Assembly (NCBI RefSeq): GCF_014192335.1
Contig: NZ_JACHXU010000008.1
Coordinates: 124,001 to 188,000 of the forward strand
Reading direction: 5' to 3'
Origin: Aporhodopirellula rubra
Lineage (GTDB): Bacteria; Planctomycetota; Planctomycetia; Pirellulales; Pirellulaceae
Length of the DNA stretch: 64,000 bases
Position 1 is the first letter of the stretch. Each line of letters begins with the position of its first letter. Under the pieces are notes generated by a model that was given only the letters and a program-made list of their open reading frames with translations, was not told the DNA's origin and did no database searches. Made by a program: the position numbers and the translations under genes. This document shows positions 39,693 through 49,345 of the stretch, one piece after another.

Positions 39693-39720
39693 TTGTGACC
39701 TGTAGAGAGAACTTCTCTAC

Positions 39721-40641
39721 CTATTGGTCGCTTTCTTCTCCTCCACCACGGCGTCCGCGTCCGCCTTCACCGCCACGGCCTCCGCGAGCATCACCGCCGC
39801 GTCCGCCTTCTCCGCCACGACCGCCGCGTGCGTCACCGCCACGCCCGCCTTCACCGCCGCGACCTCCTCGGCCCATGTCGCCGAAGTCAAAGGGTTCGCC
39901 TTTCATGTCTTCGAACTTCTTTTTCTGTTCGGGTGTGAGGACAGCCATCACGTCTTTTTCGATCTCTTCGCGGATCTCTTCCATCTTTTCACGCATGCCG
40001 TTTCGGTCACCCGACTGCATGAGGGATCGCATCCGCTCACGCATTTTTTCTTCTTGTTCGGAGCGAACTTGTTGGAGCGTTTCGCGTTGTTTCTTGCTCA
40101 ATTCGATCGCGTCTTGGATTTCGGTGTCACCAAGGGCGATCAATCCACGACGTTGTAGAATGAGTTGGTCAAGACGCTCGAGTTGATCAAAGCCGAGTAC
40201 CTCTTCGAGCAGTTCGCGATGCTTTTCGGCTTGTTTCTTTTGTTCTTCTTGCATCTTGCCGAAGAATTCAGCACGCTCTTCTTGGGTGGCGTTTCGGAAA
40301 TCGAAGTCACGCGCACCGCTGTTGCGAGGCTCTTCGCGGATCCGTTCTTCAATTTTTTTCAGGCCTTCTTCTTGGACCGATTCGAGTTTGAGGTGTTCGC
40401 GGACTTCCGGTGAACGCAGCAACGCCATTGCTGGATCTCCGCCACGCGTCATGCCACCGCCTGGTCCACCACCGAATCCGCCGCCCCGGTTACCGCCACC
40501 TCGGTTACCACGGTCGCCGCGACCGCCTTCGCGTTCACCGTCTCTCGGCGGTTGAGCCGATGCGATGGAAGAGATTGGGAGTTCTGCAACAACACTGAAA
40601 GCCAGTATTGCCGTTGCGACGAAGGCGAAATGTTTTTTCAT
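39721..40641 (-). CDS. Secreted RGG-repeat protein with Spy-like helical core
   Basis: 306 residues. Signal peptide about 1-29. Both ends are Gly/Arg-rich: residues about 31-68 (RGG, NRGGG) and about 255-300, where a 14-residue unit (GGRGGEGGRGGDAR) occurs in three tandem copies, the last altered. The centre (about 70-250) is highly charged and helical with many Glu/Lys/Arg/Gln and resembles the long helices of Spy/CpxP-type proteins (EQKKKFEDMK, LTPEQKKKFE). The LTPEQKKKF motif is like the LTxxQ motif of that family, a periplasmic chaperone or stress-sensor group. Function not known. The DNA repeat is about 42 bp long and could vary in copy number. Confidence 0.78.
   Translation of the reverse strand: MKKHFAFVATAILAFSVVAELPISSIASAQPPRDGEREGGRGDRGNRGGGNRGGGFGGGPGGGMTRGGDPAMALLRSPEVREHLKLESVQEEGLKKIEERIREEPRNSGARDFDFRNATQEERAEFFGKMQEEQKKQAEKHRELLEEVLGFDQLERLDQLILQRRGLIALGDTEIQDAIELSKKQRETLQQVRSEQEEKMRERMRSLMQSGDRNGMREKMEEIREEIEKDVMAVLTPEQKKKFEDMKGEPFDFGDMGRGGRGGEGGRGGDARGGRGGEGGRGGDARGGRGGEGGRGRRGGGEESDQ
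39760..39880 (-). repeat. Tandem 42-bp repeat coding RGG units
   Basis: Three near-identical in-frame units of about 42 bp, coding GGRGGEGGRGGDAR-type segments. Limits are approximate, since the units diverge at both ends. The repeat is in frame, so a change of copy number would keep the gene open. Confidence 0.6.
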
Positions 40642-40826
40642 GACTAGAGTCCTTGATACGGATGTGGGGGGTCGGTTGTAGCAGACGTCTCACGCACACA
40701 GTGTGCAGAGGGGGATGACAGAGAGCCAATAGAAGAGTGCCTTGGCATACCCTCGTGAGATGGTCTAACTCGGATAAAACCCTTTCGTTGTAGAAAAGTT
40801 TCGCGAGCACGCGTTTCGGGGGCTTT

Positions 40827-42098
40827 TTAGCCGAGCTTCTTGATTCCCGCGGTCGGGTGGATGGCCCGCCAAGCTTTTTTGATCGTGCCCTTCATCGGCA
40901 TTTGCTTGACGTAACGCGAGAACGCATTGTTGGCGGAGTGGGTCAGGCGATGCCACGTGGAGTGAGTAATCGTCCCGTAGGCAACCTGGGTTGTCGTTGC
41001 CGTTTGTTTCTGTTTGTAGGGTTGTTCGCCGTAGCCCATGTCGATGCAATCGATTCCATACCTCGTCGATTCACGCACCAATTCCGTGAACAGTGCTGTT
41101 CCTGGGGAATAGCGGGAATAGGTTGGGTCATAGGTCGGGAACCAATAGTGGAGCCGGCCCTGTTCGATCATTCCGTAGTGAGCTGCGACGACTCGGTCAC
41201 CGGCCCAAAGCACCGACAGCAGCCCTCGCAACGGATCATGGTCAAGACGTTCTGATGAAGCAGAGTTTGAGCTGCCGTGCAGCACTTCGATCATCCGCCG
41301 GGTCCAGTCAGGCAGAAAAAGATCGAGGATATGCGTGCGTTGGTACTGAGCCCTCTTCCAGGCGATCGTCTGGGCGAGCACCTCGGGCGACCGACAATCC
41401 ACCTCCAGCCGGATGTCACCGACCTCCCGGCTGAGCTTGCGAGTCTTCTGGCCCTGTTTGCTGATTGTTCGGTGGTCTTTCACGAGTTGACGCAGGTAGC
41501 CTTCTGAGTCGCCAGCAAAATCTGCTTGATACGCGCCAACGCTGTTGAGGCGATACTCTGTCGTCCAGCGTTCGGCGGGATGGATAATGGCGTGAAGGTC
41601 AAACGCGAGGACATCACAGGCCTTCAACAGTGCCGGCCATTTCACGTGTTCGGCGGGAAGTCCGATGACGTTTTGAGCGTCATTAAGAAACCGGCCAGCC
41701 GGCACGCCCACTCGTCCAATCCGGTGGAACGGTAAGAACCCGATCGCCTCGTCCAAACCGTCGGGAGTTGATCTCTTGATGACCGCGACGAGGACGTCAC
41801 CGCGCGCCCGGTGGACGGCAGCGGAGAATCGAGATGCGAAAAAAGGCTGGTTCCACTGACAGTTCTGTCCCCGGAGAGACTCCCATTTCGCGAGGAGTTC
41901 AGGTGAGAGCTGGTCGAAACGGAGAACCGAGATTGTCGGTTCGTTGACGTCGTCAACTTGAAAAGGTGCCTGCCCGTTTGGGTTGTCGATCAACCTTTTG
42001 TCACCGCGCAGGGGATGCCCGCCACCGGCTTGATCGCCGGGGGAAGCGGGGATTTTGCCCGCATCGGGCAGGGGTTCGGGGAAAACGTCGGGCAACAC
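40827..42098 (-). CDS. CelD/FemAB-like GNAT acetyltransferase
   Basis: 423 residues, GTG start. It resembles the BioF2-like/CelD acetyltransferase domain proteins: an N-terminal half with ISVLRFDQLSPELLAKWESL, GFLPFHRIG, and a C-terminal half with KDHRTISKQGQKTRKLSRE, VAAHYGMIEQGRLHYWFPTYDPTYSRYSPGTALFTELVRES, where the last region is the acyl-CoA-binding part of GNAT folds. Such proteins act in exopolysaccharide or peptidoglycan-related acylation. Its first 45 residues are unstructured; an in-frame TTG near 41993 is a shorter alternative start. No polysaccharide cluster is next to it. Confidence 0.75.
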   Translation of the reverse strand: MLPDVFPEPLPDAGKIPASPGDQAGGGHPLRGDKRLIDNPNGQAPFQVDDVNEPTISVLRFDQLSPELLAKWESLRGQNCQWNQPFFASRFSAAVHRARGDVLVAVIKRSTPDGLDEAIGFLPFHRIGRVGVPAGRFLNDAQNVIGLPAEHVKWPALLKACDVLAFDLHAIIHPAERWTTEYRLNSVGAYQADFAGDSEGYLRQLVKDHRTISKQGQKTRKLSREVGDIRLEVDCRSPEVLAQTIAWKRAQYQRTHILDLFLPDWTRRMIEVLHGSSNSASSERLDHDPLRGLLSVLWAGDRVVAAHYGMIEQGRLHYWFPTYDPTYSRYSPGTALFTELVRESTRYGIDCIDMGYGEQPYKQKQTATTTQVAYGTITHSTWHRLTHSANNAFSRYVKQMPMKGTIKKAWRAIHPTAGIKKLG

Positions 42099-42198
42099 CG
42101 TGGCAGTCGCAATACTCGGCAGAGAATCTCGGTACGAACTGAGGTACGCGTGAATCTAAGATTAGCCGAGGAACCCCGTTAGCCAATAGATAACAGGT

Positions 42199-42351
42199 TT
42201 ATCGACGACGTTTTTTAATCTTTGCTCCGCCTTGGCGGACTTTGAATTTCGGATTGCTTTTGCAAATCACGTAAATTCTGCCGCGACGCTTCACGACTTG
42301 GCAATCAGGGTGGCGGTATTTCAACGCGCCGATACTGCTAACGACCTTCAT
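42199..42351 (-). CDS. rpmJ: 50S ribosomal protein L36, zinc-independent type
   Basis: 50 residues. The sequence [20 protein letters not shown] and [14 protein letters not shown] matches the YkgO-type (C-) L36, with Lys/Arg-rich tail. It has only two cysteines, not the zinc-binding C-x2-C...C...H set of standard L36. The true start is the ATG at 42351 (a longer frame to 42438 has no resemblance). It lies alone, not in the ribosomal spc cluster; upstream is the BshC-like gene on the same strand. Confidence 0.95.
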   Translation of the reverse strand: MKVVSSIGALKYRHPDCQVVKRRGRIYVICKSNPKFKVRQGGAKIKKRRR

Positions 42352-42445
42352 GGATGGTTTCTCGGAAGATGGGCGATTGTAAAGGATTTTGTTTTTGGCC
42401 CCGCAGAATAGCGAAATTTCTACGCTCGGCAACGCCAATCGCGGG

Positions 42446-44209
42446 CTAACGCAGCATTTGCTCGAACGCCGAGGTCAATTCATCGACCGGAAATAGGCAA
42501 AATGAGAGCTCTCGGCTGGCCAAAATCTGCTCTTCCGTCTCCTGGAGTCGCAGACGTTGGAGTGACGCCTGCATTCGCTGGCGATCGGTTTGTAATTCGG
42601 CAGCGAGGGCGTCATTGATGCGCTCTAACTCGCGATGCCATTGCCCGCGGTTGCCTTTGGCCGGAATATCGTCGAGCAACTCGCGTTTTCGATTAATCAG
42701 TGGTTGAGCCTGAGAATCTCGACCGTCCAACCACTTTTCGCCGTGAAATTGGGTGTCGCGAATTTGACGATGCAGACTCTCCATTTTGACTGCTCGGGCC
42801 GGGTCGCGATCCTGACCCGGCAATCGAACCGTCGCCGAAACCACCTCAAAGGCGGGTGGAGTCAGATGAAAAAATTGGCAGATGATACGATCGGCGAGCT
42901 GGTCATATTTCCCGCCGCCGATTCCATGTAAAAACAGATCGCTCAACAGCAATCGGGCGAACATGGTTGTCATCAAAGCCCTGGGCCGAAGCTTAAATTC
43001 AGGGGATGCGGCATCGATCAACGCCGATGCTGCGGAGTCACGATTGTCGGCCGGCAGGAGGATGGAGCCTGATCCGTCAGGTGTGGATTGACGGTCGCTG
43101 AGTTCGAGTTGGTTGCCGACTTTCCGCACCCAAACCGCTCGGCGGACTGGCCGATCGTTTCCGTAAACCCACAACGGCAATTCCAGCCACTCGTCGTCGC
43201 GACCGAGATTAGGGACCGGGTGGGCAGAGCTGCGGATGCCGTGCCAGGCGCGATAGTGGTCGGCGGCGTCGTTGTAGACTTGATGAAAACGCGCTGCGTC
43301 GTCGATGATTTCCATGACGAATCGGGCGAACGGAAGCCCCCGAACTGCTACGCCGAGCGGGATCTCCAGCGTTTGCCAACCGAGCTCACCCTCAAGGGAA
43401 TGACGGGCCTGAGCCAAGGCACATCCGGCAATTTCGCAGCGTCGGATCGCCGCGCGGGCGTGGGGCCACAGTTGGGTAATGCAGGGATCAGGCACGAGCG
43501 GCGCGATCGCTTGACGCACCGCGGAATCGAACTGGTCGAATTGCCGGAGGTCCCGGATTCTCGCTTGTTCGAAGGGGATTCCTGCGCCGCCGACGTCATA
43601 GCTGACCGTTTCGTAGCGAACGCGTCCGGCCGAATCGCGAACCGGGATGCGAATCGATCGGCTCGCGGCGACATCATTGTCGATGACTAGGTTGATCGCA
43701 TGAGCGCCCGTGTCCCGAGCAACCCGGTCAAGTGCAAAGTTCTTAAACCAAACCCCTGGATGGAACAGGGTTGGTTGATGACCGGCCATGACGACAGGAA
43801 CCGAGGCGCGATCGGAATCGACGCCTGCCTCGGACGAGGTGCCACGGGAGGTTAGCCGAAGCGAGGGCACATCGCGGTACGCGGCGGTGTACTGGCGAGA
43901 ATCCGCGAGGAGCTGCGTCCGCGCGTGATAACGCAATTCATCCCAGAAATTCGCGTCCGCCGCGGCGTCTGAGGTCGATGGGGCGAGGGGCCCGTGCTGG
44001 GAAAGGTTGCTCTTGAGCAACAACTCGGCATCGCTGAGCGGCGGGACGATGAGGGCGGTTTTGTTATCGCCGCACGCCCGATATTCCCGGTAACCGCCGT
44101 CGTTTGGGTGAGAATCCCTCGATTCAGGACCACGCGGTTCGGTTTGGTCCAGGCCCATAGCGCAGTCGGGAGGCGTCGGAGAAGGATTGGGGGTGATCGT
44201 GTCAGTCAA
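42446..44209 (-). CDS. Uncharacterised protein, possibly BshC-like
   Basis: 587 residues, cytosolic. I do not recognise it surely. Features that recall BshC (the cysteine-adding enzyme of bacillithiol synthesis): the motif [22 protein letters not shown] near residue 138-158, comparable to the GQQ-type nucleotide loop of BshC, a later [18 protein letters not shown], and a C-terminal coiled-coil-like region (about 490-565) rich in Glu, Gln and Arg. The N-terminal 90 residues are low complexity. An FHA protein is upstream with a 10-bp gap, so both are likely one operon. No bshA or bshB is in the window. The role stays open. Confidence 0.6.
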   Translation of the reverse strand: MTDTITPNPSPTPPDCAMGLDQTEPRGPESRDSHPNDGGYREYRACGDNKTALIVPPLSDAELLLKSNLSQHGPLAPSTSDAAADANFWDELRYHARTQLLADSRQYTAAYRDVPSLRLTSRGTSSEAGVDSDRASVPVVMAGHQPTLFHPGVWFKNFALDRVARDTGAHAINLVIDNDVAASRSIRIPVRDSAGRVRYETVSYDVGGAGIPFEQARIRDLRQFDQFDSAVRQAIAPLVPDPCITQLWPHARAAIRRCEIAGCALAQARHSLEGELGWQTLEIPLGVAVRGLPFARFVMEIIDDAARFHQVYNDAADHYRAWHGIRSSAHPVPNLGRDDEWLELPLWVYGNDRPVRRAVWVRKVGNQLELSDRQSTPDGSGSILLPADNRDSAASALIDAASPEFKLRPRALMTTMFARLLLSDLFLHGIGGGKYDQLADRIICQFFHLTPPAFEVVSATVRLPGQDRDPARAVKMESLHRQIRDTQFHGEKWLDGRDSQAQPLINRKRELLDDIPAKGNRGQWHRELERINDALAAELQTDRQRMQASLQRLRLQETEEQILASRELSFCLFPVDELTSAFEQMLR

Positions 44210-44219
44210 AGCGGAACAT

Positions 44220-44879
44220 TCAAGGCCATTGAGGATCGGTGATCGATCGATTGAGCGTTGCTAATCGCGATTGGACGTCGAGCAGACGTTGCCACGCGGA
44301 CTGCTTAAGCAAAACCTGTTCCGTCGATTCGTCCGTTTCCGCCGTCTCGATCAATCGTTCAAGACGATTTTGCAGATAGTCTAGGATCTCGCAAAGCTGT
44401 GCTTTCTGCCCGGGGGTCAAACTATCCGGAATCGCTGGCAATTCGTCGACTTGTAGGGCTTCGACCGGTAACGGGCTTTCGGGTTCCTGGTGCAATTCGA
44501 CGGCGATGGACTCATCGGACGATTTAATGTCCCGACTTTGCGATCCGCTGCCGCCGCCCATTAACCTTAGGCGTTCGGCAATCTGTTCCTCTGAACCGAG
44601 CAGTAGCAAACTGCGGCCGACGGCGATCAAGTCGCCGTGCCGGAGGATTTTCAACTGGCACTCCGCACCGTTAACCTTGGTCCCGTTGGTGCTGTCGAGG
44701 TCAGTTAGCACGAGTCGGTCGTTATCCCGCTGGATTTTTAGATGGCAACGGCTGACTCGCTCGTCATTGAGCTGGATGTCGTTGCCTTCCTCGCGACCGA
44801 TCGTCAACGGAGTATTGATGTCCTCAAATACTTTGCCCCGATCGGACCCGTGCAGAACTTTGATCGTTACATTCGTCAC
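44220..44879 (-). CDS. FHA-domain protein
   Basis: 219 residues. N-terminal FHA domain (about 1-95) with LTIGREEGNDIQLNDERVSRCH, LVLTDLDSTNGTKVNG; it should bind phosphothreonine peptides. The rest is helical with a coiled-coil-like segment around 150-210. It is followed after 10 bp by the possible BshC-like gene. No kinase is next to it; the FHA-containing histidine kinase of this window is far away. Confidence 0.9.
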   Translation of the reverse strand: MTNVTIKVLHGSDRGKVFEDINTPLTIGREEGNDIQLNDERVSRCHLKIQRDNDRLVLTDLDSTNGTKVNGAECQLKILRHGDLIAVGRSLLLLGSEEQIAERLRLMGGGSGSQSRDIKSSDESIAVELHQEPESPLPVEALQVDELPAIPDSLTPGQKAQLCEILDYLQNRLERLIETAETDESTEQVLLKQSAWQRLLDVQSRLATLNRSITDPQWP

Positions 44880-45044
44880 CGATAGCCTCGATCGTGATTA
44901 AAAGAAGAGTAGCGGGCAAAACCGACAGGAGTCTTTGAGTTCGCGCATCCTGCCTGCATAATCTAGTAGTGCGAAAAATGAGTGCCGCGACCGCAGGCAA
45001 GCGATTCGAAATTAATAGGATAGCTTAATTCACTGCGCAGCGAC

Positions 45045-46475
45045 TCATTGAACTTGTGCGATCACGCATTTCAGGTAATCACTCTCGGGGCAGGAGACTG
45101 CACACGGATGATCGGGAGCCGGGCCACGCGACTGTAAGATGATAATGTCTCGACGGCGTTTTCGTCCAACGTCGACCAACATATTCAAGAAATCGGACCG
45201 CGAAACATGTCCCGAACAACTGCATGTGACCAAAAGTCCACCTGGTTGCAGTAGGTTTACCGCGGACATGTTCAAACGAGCGTACGCCCGAAGTGCCGCG
45301 TCGACTTGGCGTCGAGAGCCCGCAAAACGCGGGGGATCTAAAATCACCGCGTCGAAAAATTCACCTCGTTCGCCCCGGTTTTTCAAGTCGTCGAAACAAT
45401 CGGCGCGTTCAAATTTGACCTGGGACAACGAGTTGGCTTCCGCGTTGCGACGGGCCATCTCAAGCGCTTTTTCGCTGCTGTCGACTCCAATCACCTCGCT
45501 CGCTCCGGCGTGCGCGGCCGCCAATGCGAATCCACCGGTATAGGTGCAAATGTCCAGAACCCGTTTGCCGGCCATGTAGCGAGCCGCTTCGGCATGGTTA
45601 TCTTGCTGGTCGAGATAGCCACCGGTTTTCTGGCCGTCACGCAGGTCGATCGACATTTTCAGGTCATTGTGTCGATACCAAACCGTGTTCACCGATGTGT
45701 CCGCATCGGATTCCGATTCCGAGGTTTCGGCGGAAATGCCACGACTCCATGACTCGATTTCAGCGATTTGTTGCTCCGAGACGGCTTCGTGTTTTGCGGT
45801 CGCTGCGTCCATCCGAGCGATGACGCGACGGCAGGGGGTGCCGTACTTTTCAGCGGCGATCAGAACCTGGTCGATTAAAAATTTTCCGCGTGAGAGCAAC
45901 GCCGCAGCAGTGAATTGCACGCTCAGGCAGTCTGCGTACCGGTCGACGATCAGTCCGCTGATCCGATCCGATTCGCTGAAAATCAACCGTTCCCCTTTCT
46001 CCGCCGAGGTAGGCTGCGAGTCGCTAGTCGCTGATGAAGCAGGTTGGGCGAGTCGGCGGCGGGCGACGGCTTCGTCGATGCGTTTCGCGAAGAGGGCGTC
46101 GTCGACCGGTTGGTCGCGGGAGAAACTGTACAGTCGCAGACGCAACCGGCTGGCCGGATTAGACAACCCGCGGGCGATCCAATTGCCATCATGATCGAGC
46201 AAATCGACTTCTCGGGCGGGCAAGTGCAGGACATCGCTGGATGAGTCGCCATCGGCCGCGTTGGAATCATCCGTCGATTCGTTCGAAGTGTTTTTGTCTG
46301 CGGCCGGGGACTCTGCGGCCGGGGACTTTGTTTCGGCGAGAGCGGTCGCCAACACCCAAGGGTGGCGAGATAGAAATGGGAAATGCCGGTTCGGTTTGGT
46401 GCGTAAGACCTGGGGCGCGGCGGCAGTCCCGCTGTTAACTTCGGATTGCGATGGTTGATCGGAGGACGAGGTCAC
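45045..46475 (-). CDS. rlmI: RlmI-type 23S rRNA cytosine-C5 methyltransferase
   Basis: 476 residues. An N-terminal PUA-like part (HFPFLSRHPWVLATALA ... ARGLSNPASRLRLRLYSF) is followed by the RlmI EEHEE-like and Rossmann domain: GLIVDRYADCLSVQF, GGYLDQQDNH, KRVLDICTYTGGFALAAAHAGA (SAM motif I), FFDAVILDPPRFAG (motif IV) and the catalytic cysteine region VTCSCSGHVS. It likely makes m5C1962 of 23S rRNA. Between the two PUA segments (about 45-80) there is an inserted acidic Ser/Ala/Asp-rich stretch that is not part of the family. It diverges from fdxA. Confidence 0.92.
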   Translation of the reverse strand: MTSSSDQPSQSEVNSGTAAAPQVLRTKPNRHFPFLSRHPWVLATALAETKSPAAESPAADKNTSNESTDDSNAADGDSSSDVLHLPAREVDLLDHDGNWIARGLSNPASRLRLRLYSFSRDQPVDDALFAKRIDEAVARRRLAQPASSATSDSQPTSAEKGERLIFSESDRISGLIVDRYADCLSVQFTAAALLSRGKFLIDQVLIAAEKYGTPCRRVIARMDAATAKHEAVSEQQIAEIESWSRGISAETSESESDADTSVNTVWYRHNDLKMSIDLRDGQKTGGYLDQQDNHAEAARYMAGKRVLDICTYTGGFALAAAHAGASEVIGVDSSEKALEMARRNAEANSLSQVKFERADCFDDLKNRGERGEFFDAVILDPPRFAGSRRQVDAALRAYARLNMSAVNLLQPGGLLVTCSCSGHVSRSDFLNMLVDVGRKRRRDIIILQSRGPAPDHPCAVSCPESDYLKCVIAQVQ

Positions 46476-46739
46476 GTGGTGCTATTTTCGTAGATGGGAA
46501 TTTCGAGGGATGGAAAACTATAGCGGTAAAACTGAATTTTAGCCGTTGGGCGGTTTGCCGAAACTTGTCAAATAGGCAAAATAGGACGTTGGCGGTTGGT
46601 GCGAGTCTGTGATCGGCAGCCCTTGGAACCATTTTTGTACGAAAGTTCCAGAGCTAGTAGGCCGATACTCGACGAGACGCTCGTCAATGGTTGCAAAACC
46701 AGAGGACGTTTTTTTCAAAGATTCAATAAGGTAAAAGTT

Positions 46740-47015
46740 ATGCACGTCGTCGCCGAACCCTGCGTGGGATGCAAGTACACGGATTGCGTTGTTGTTTGTC
46801 CTGTGGAGTGTTTCTACGAGGGCGAGAAGATGTTGTATATCCATCCCGAGGAGTGCATCGACTGCGAAGCGTGCGTTCCCGAATGTCCCGTCGAAGCGAT
46901 TTTTCACGAAGATAACCTTCCCGAAGAGTGGAAGAACTATATCGAAATCAACGCGGTTGAATCGGAAAAGTCCGAAGTGATTACCGAGAAACAAGAACCG
47001 TTGGCGGACAACTAG
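46740..47015 (+). CDS. fdxA: Seven-iron ferredoxin (3Fe-4S/4Fe-4S)
   Basis: 91 residues. Cys8, Cys16, Cys20 with Cys49 and the second motif CIDCEACVPECP (Cys39, 42, 45) plus Cys24 give the two clusters of the FdxA type (CVGCKYTDCVVVCPVECF). Cytosolic electron carrier; partner unknown. AAGGT lies eight bases before the ATG at 46740. The next gene starts six bases after its stop, so it heads an operon with the LPG-synthase-like gene and truB. Confidence 0.94.
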   Translation: MHVVAEPCVGCKYTDCVVVCPVECFYEGEKMLYIHPEECIDCEACVPECPVEAIFHEDNLPEEWKNYIEINAVESEKSEVITEKQEPLADN

Positions 47016-47021
47016 TCCTCG

Positions 47022-48236
47022 GTGCCTTGGCTCGTCTGGATCAAGAGGGTTGTTTTCGTTGTCGTGTTGATTGGTTTGGTCAGCGCGGCGAACAAGGCGA
47101 CGGACCGATGGCGGAGTGAGACCTCTGCGCTTAACGCGAGCGTTTTGCGACTCCGAGAAAAAGCAGCGTCGGATCCTGATCCGGCGGTTGCGGCGGACTT
47201 AAAACGCGAGGCCGACCTGCGGGCGGCCTCGGTTCCTTCGCTGGCCAACGTTCGTTGGGATCGGGTGGGCTGTGCGGGCCTGCTCTACGCATTCGGCTTG
47301 CTGCCACCCGGCATCATCTTGCACCGATGTCTGGATAGCTTCGCGGTCAATTGCTCGCGCCGGCGGGCTCTTGCTGCTCAATTGCTCGGCCATGTCGGGA
47401 AGTACATTCCTGGCAAAGCGATGGTCGTTTTCCTGCGGGTTGATGCGGTGTTACCGAATCCCGTTCGGTCGCGAAAGACCGCGACCGATGTCTCGCCGAA
47501 TGACTTTGGCGAAAGTGAAGCAGAGGTAGTGGCTCCGCATCCGCCCCGCTCGATGAAACCTCGTCCGATCGGCCGTGTGGTGACGTGCGTTTTCTTTGAA
47601 ACGCTTTTGATGATGGGGGTGGGTGGTGCCCTCGCGGGTATTTTGCTGTGGAATTCCGACCTGCCCGCATGGGTCCGTGGGGGTGCGGTGTTGGTGGCGA
47701 TCGGTTCTGCGATCCCGGTTTGCCCGCCCGTCATGCGGCGTGTGATTGAATTCATGGCCGCCCGCCGGCGCCTGAAAGCAGCATCGAAAGCTCCAGCCGA
47801 TTCACCGAGAGACGTTGCGGAATCGCAGCGCGACGGCGATACCTCCGAAGCCGCCGGTGCGTCGGCGATTACGTGGAAGTTGCTCGGTGGTTGCTATTTG
47901 ATTTCGTTGATTTCCTGGACGCTGATCGGGTTGTCATTCGCGGTCTTGGTGACCGCAATCCCATCGTTTGATCCGCTTCCTTCGATGTCGGAGTTGGCGC
48001 CGATGGCCACCGCGGCGATCTCTTTGGGGATGGTCATCGGATTCGCGTCGTTGTTACCCGGTGGTGCGGGTGTACGTGAATATGTCACGCTGTTGGTCCT
48101 CGTTCCGGTGATCGGTGATACGCATGCATTGCTCGCCGTCATTGCAGCACGGTTGATGTTTATTGTTGTTGAAACGTTGCTCGCCGGATTCTCGACCCTT
48201 TATCTCCACTCGCTCGAACCGTTCCCGCAAGGATGA
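47022..48236 (+). CDS. LPG-synthase-like / UPF0104 integral membrane protein
   Basis: 404 residues with about 7-8 hydrophobic helices, GTG start. The segment AAQLLGHVGKYIPGKAMVV is the signature of the lysylphosphatidylglycerol synthase transmembrane (UPF0104, YbhN) family, and LLPGGAGVREYVTLLVL near the end is the second conserved motif (GGxGxRE). These proteins are thought to act on lipids as flippases or transferases. A loop of about 40 residues around position 150 and another near 260 are extra and hydrophilic. It overlaps truB by four bases (ATGA), suggesting translational coupling. Confidence 0.85.
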   Translation: MPWLVWIKRVVFVVVLIGLVSAANKATDRWRSETSALNASVLRLREKAASDPDPAVAADLKREADLRAASVPSLANVRWDRVGCAGLLYAFGLLPPGIILHRCLDSFAVNCSRRRALAAQLLGHVGKYIPGKAMVVFLRVDAVLPNPVRSRKTATDVSPNDFGESEAEVVAPHPPRSMKPRPIGRVVTCVFFETLLMMGVGGALAGILLWNSDLPAWVRGGAVLVAIGSAIPVCPPVMRRVIEFMAARRRLKAASKAPADSPRDVAESQRDGDTSEAAGASAITWKLLGGCYLISLISWTLIGLSFAVLVTAIPSFDPLPSMSELAPMATAAISLGMVIGFASLLPGGAGVREYVTLLVLVPVIGDTHALLAVIAARLMFIVVETLLAGFSTLYLHSLEPFPQG

Positions 48237-49285
48237 ATCCATCTTCGACGCCGAATCCCTTTGGCTTTCTCCCTTACGTTAAACCGGTCGGGATGACCTC
48301 GCGTGATCTCGTCAATCGTGTGCAGCGACGTCTGCGTCGTGAGATGAACGAGCGGAAACTCAAGGTCGGACATACAGGAACGCTTGATCCGCTCGCCGAT
48401 GGGCTCGTCGTGGTCGCGGTCGGTCCGGGGGCCCGTTTGACGCCGTGGTTGTTGCAGCATGCCAAGCGATATGTGGCACGGTTCGAGTTAGGGGTTTCGA
48501 GTATCTCGGGAGACTTGGAAGAGCCGACGACGCCGCTCGTTGGTGCGCCGCAACCATCGGCGGATGAAATTCAGTCTGCTACTGAGGCATTGCACGGTTG
48601 GATTGATCAAATCCCGCCGACGCATTCGGCGATTTGGGTCGACGGCAAACGAGCGCACGAGCGGGCACGTCGCGGTGAAGACGTCGAGATGCCGACTCGC
48701 CGAGTTTGGATCGATGAAATCAGCGTCGTCCGCTACGAGTACCCGAACCTTGAGATCGATGTCCGTTGTGGATCAGGAACGTATTTGCGGTCCCTCGGAA
48801 TGGATATCGCGCAGCGGTGCGGAAGCGTGGCGGTGATGACCGGTTTGACTCGCACGGAGGTCGGGCCTTTTGACATCGCGTCGGCTGTTTCGGAAGTGCC
48901 ACCGAACGATCCTCCGCCCGAGAATTTTGATCGCCTGTATGAAGGTTTGTCGCCAATGAAGGATTGCGAATCGTTGCAAAGCTGCATCCGTGATCCAATG
49001 TGGGGACTCGGGCACATGCCTCGGCTTAGGCTATCCGTGGAGCAGACTCAGCGTGCCCGGACCGGATTGCCCGTTACGGGCGAGTCGGAACAGCCATCGG
49101 CGGCCGAACTCGCGCATACAGGCCACCGAGCCAAATCGCCCGCCAAACCCTTTGGTGAGCATGGCCAAACCGAGGCACCGCCGGAGGAGTGTATCGGTAT
49201 CGACGTCGACGGTAGATTGGTTGCGGTGCTGCGAATGAAACTTGGCCGGTGGGCGCCTTACCGCGTGTTTCCCGCCACGGATTGA
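48233..49285 (+). CDS. truB: tRNA pseudouridine(55) synthase TruB
   Basis: 350 residues. Makes pseudouridine 55 in the tRNA T-loop. Motifs: KPVGMTSRDLVNRV, KVGHTGTLDPLADGLV (catalytic Asp52), KRYVARFELGV, QIPPTHSAIWVDGKRAHERARRG, VRCGSGTYLRSLGMDIA, and GLTRTEVGPF. The C-terminal domain has about 45 extra residues (about 275-320), Pro/Ala/Glu/Gly-rich, before a final PUA-like piece (CIGIDVDGRLVAVLRM). It starts inside the end of the upstream gene (4-bp overlap). Confidence 0.95.
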   Translation: MNPSSTPNPFGFLPYVKPVGMTSRDLVNRVQRRLRREMNERKLKVGHTGTLDPLADGLVVVAVGPGARLTPWLLQHAKRYVARFELGVSSISGDLEEPTTPLVGAPQPSADEIQSATEALHGWIDQIPPTHSAIWVDGKRAHERARRGEDVEMPTRRVWIDEISVVRYEYPNLEIDVRCGSGTYLRSLGMDIAQRCGSVAVMTGLTRTEVGPFDIASAVSEVPPNDPPPENFDRLYEGLSPMKDCESLQSCIRDPMWGLGHMPRLRLSVEQTQRARTGLPVTGESEQPSAAELAHTGHRAKSPAKPFGEHGQTEAPPEECIGIDVDGRLVAVLRMKLGRWAPYRVFPATD

Positions 49286-49345
49286 ACTAGAATCTGCTCG
49301 CATCGCATTTCCCCCGCCTCTCCCTCCTTCCGTGAGCCCCCGCCG

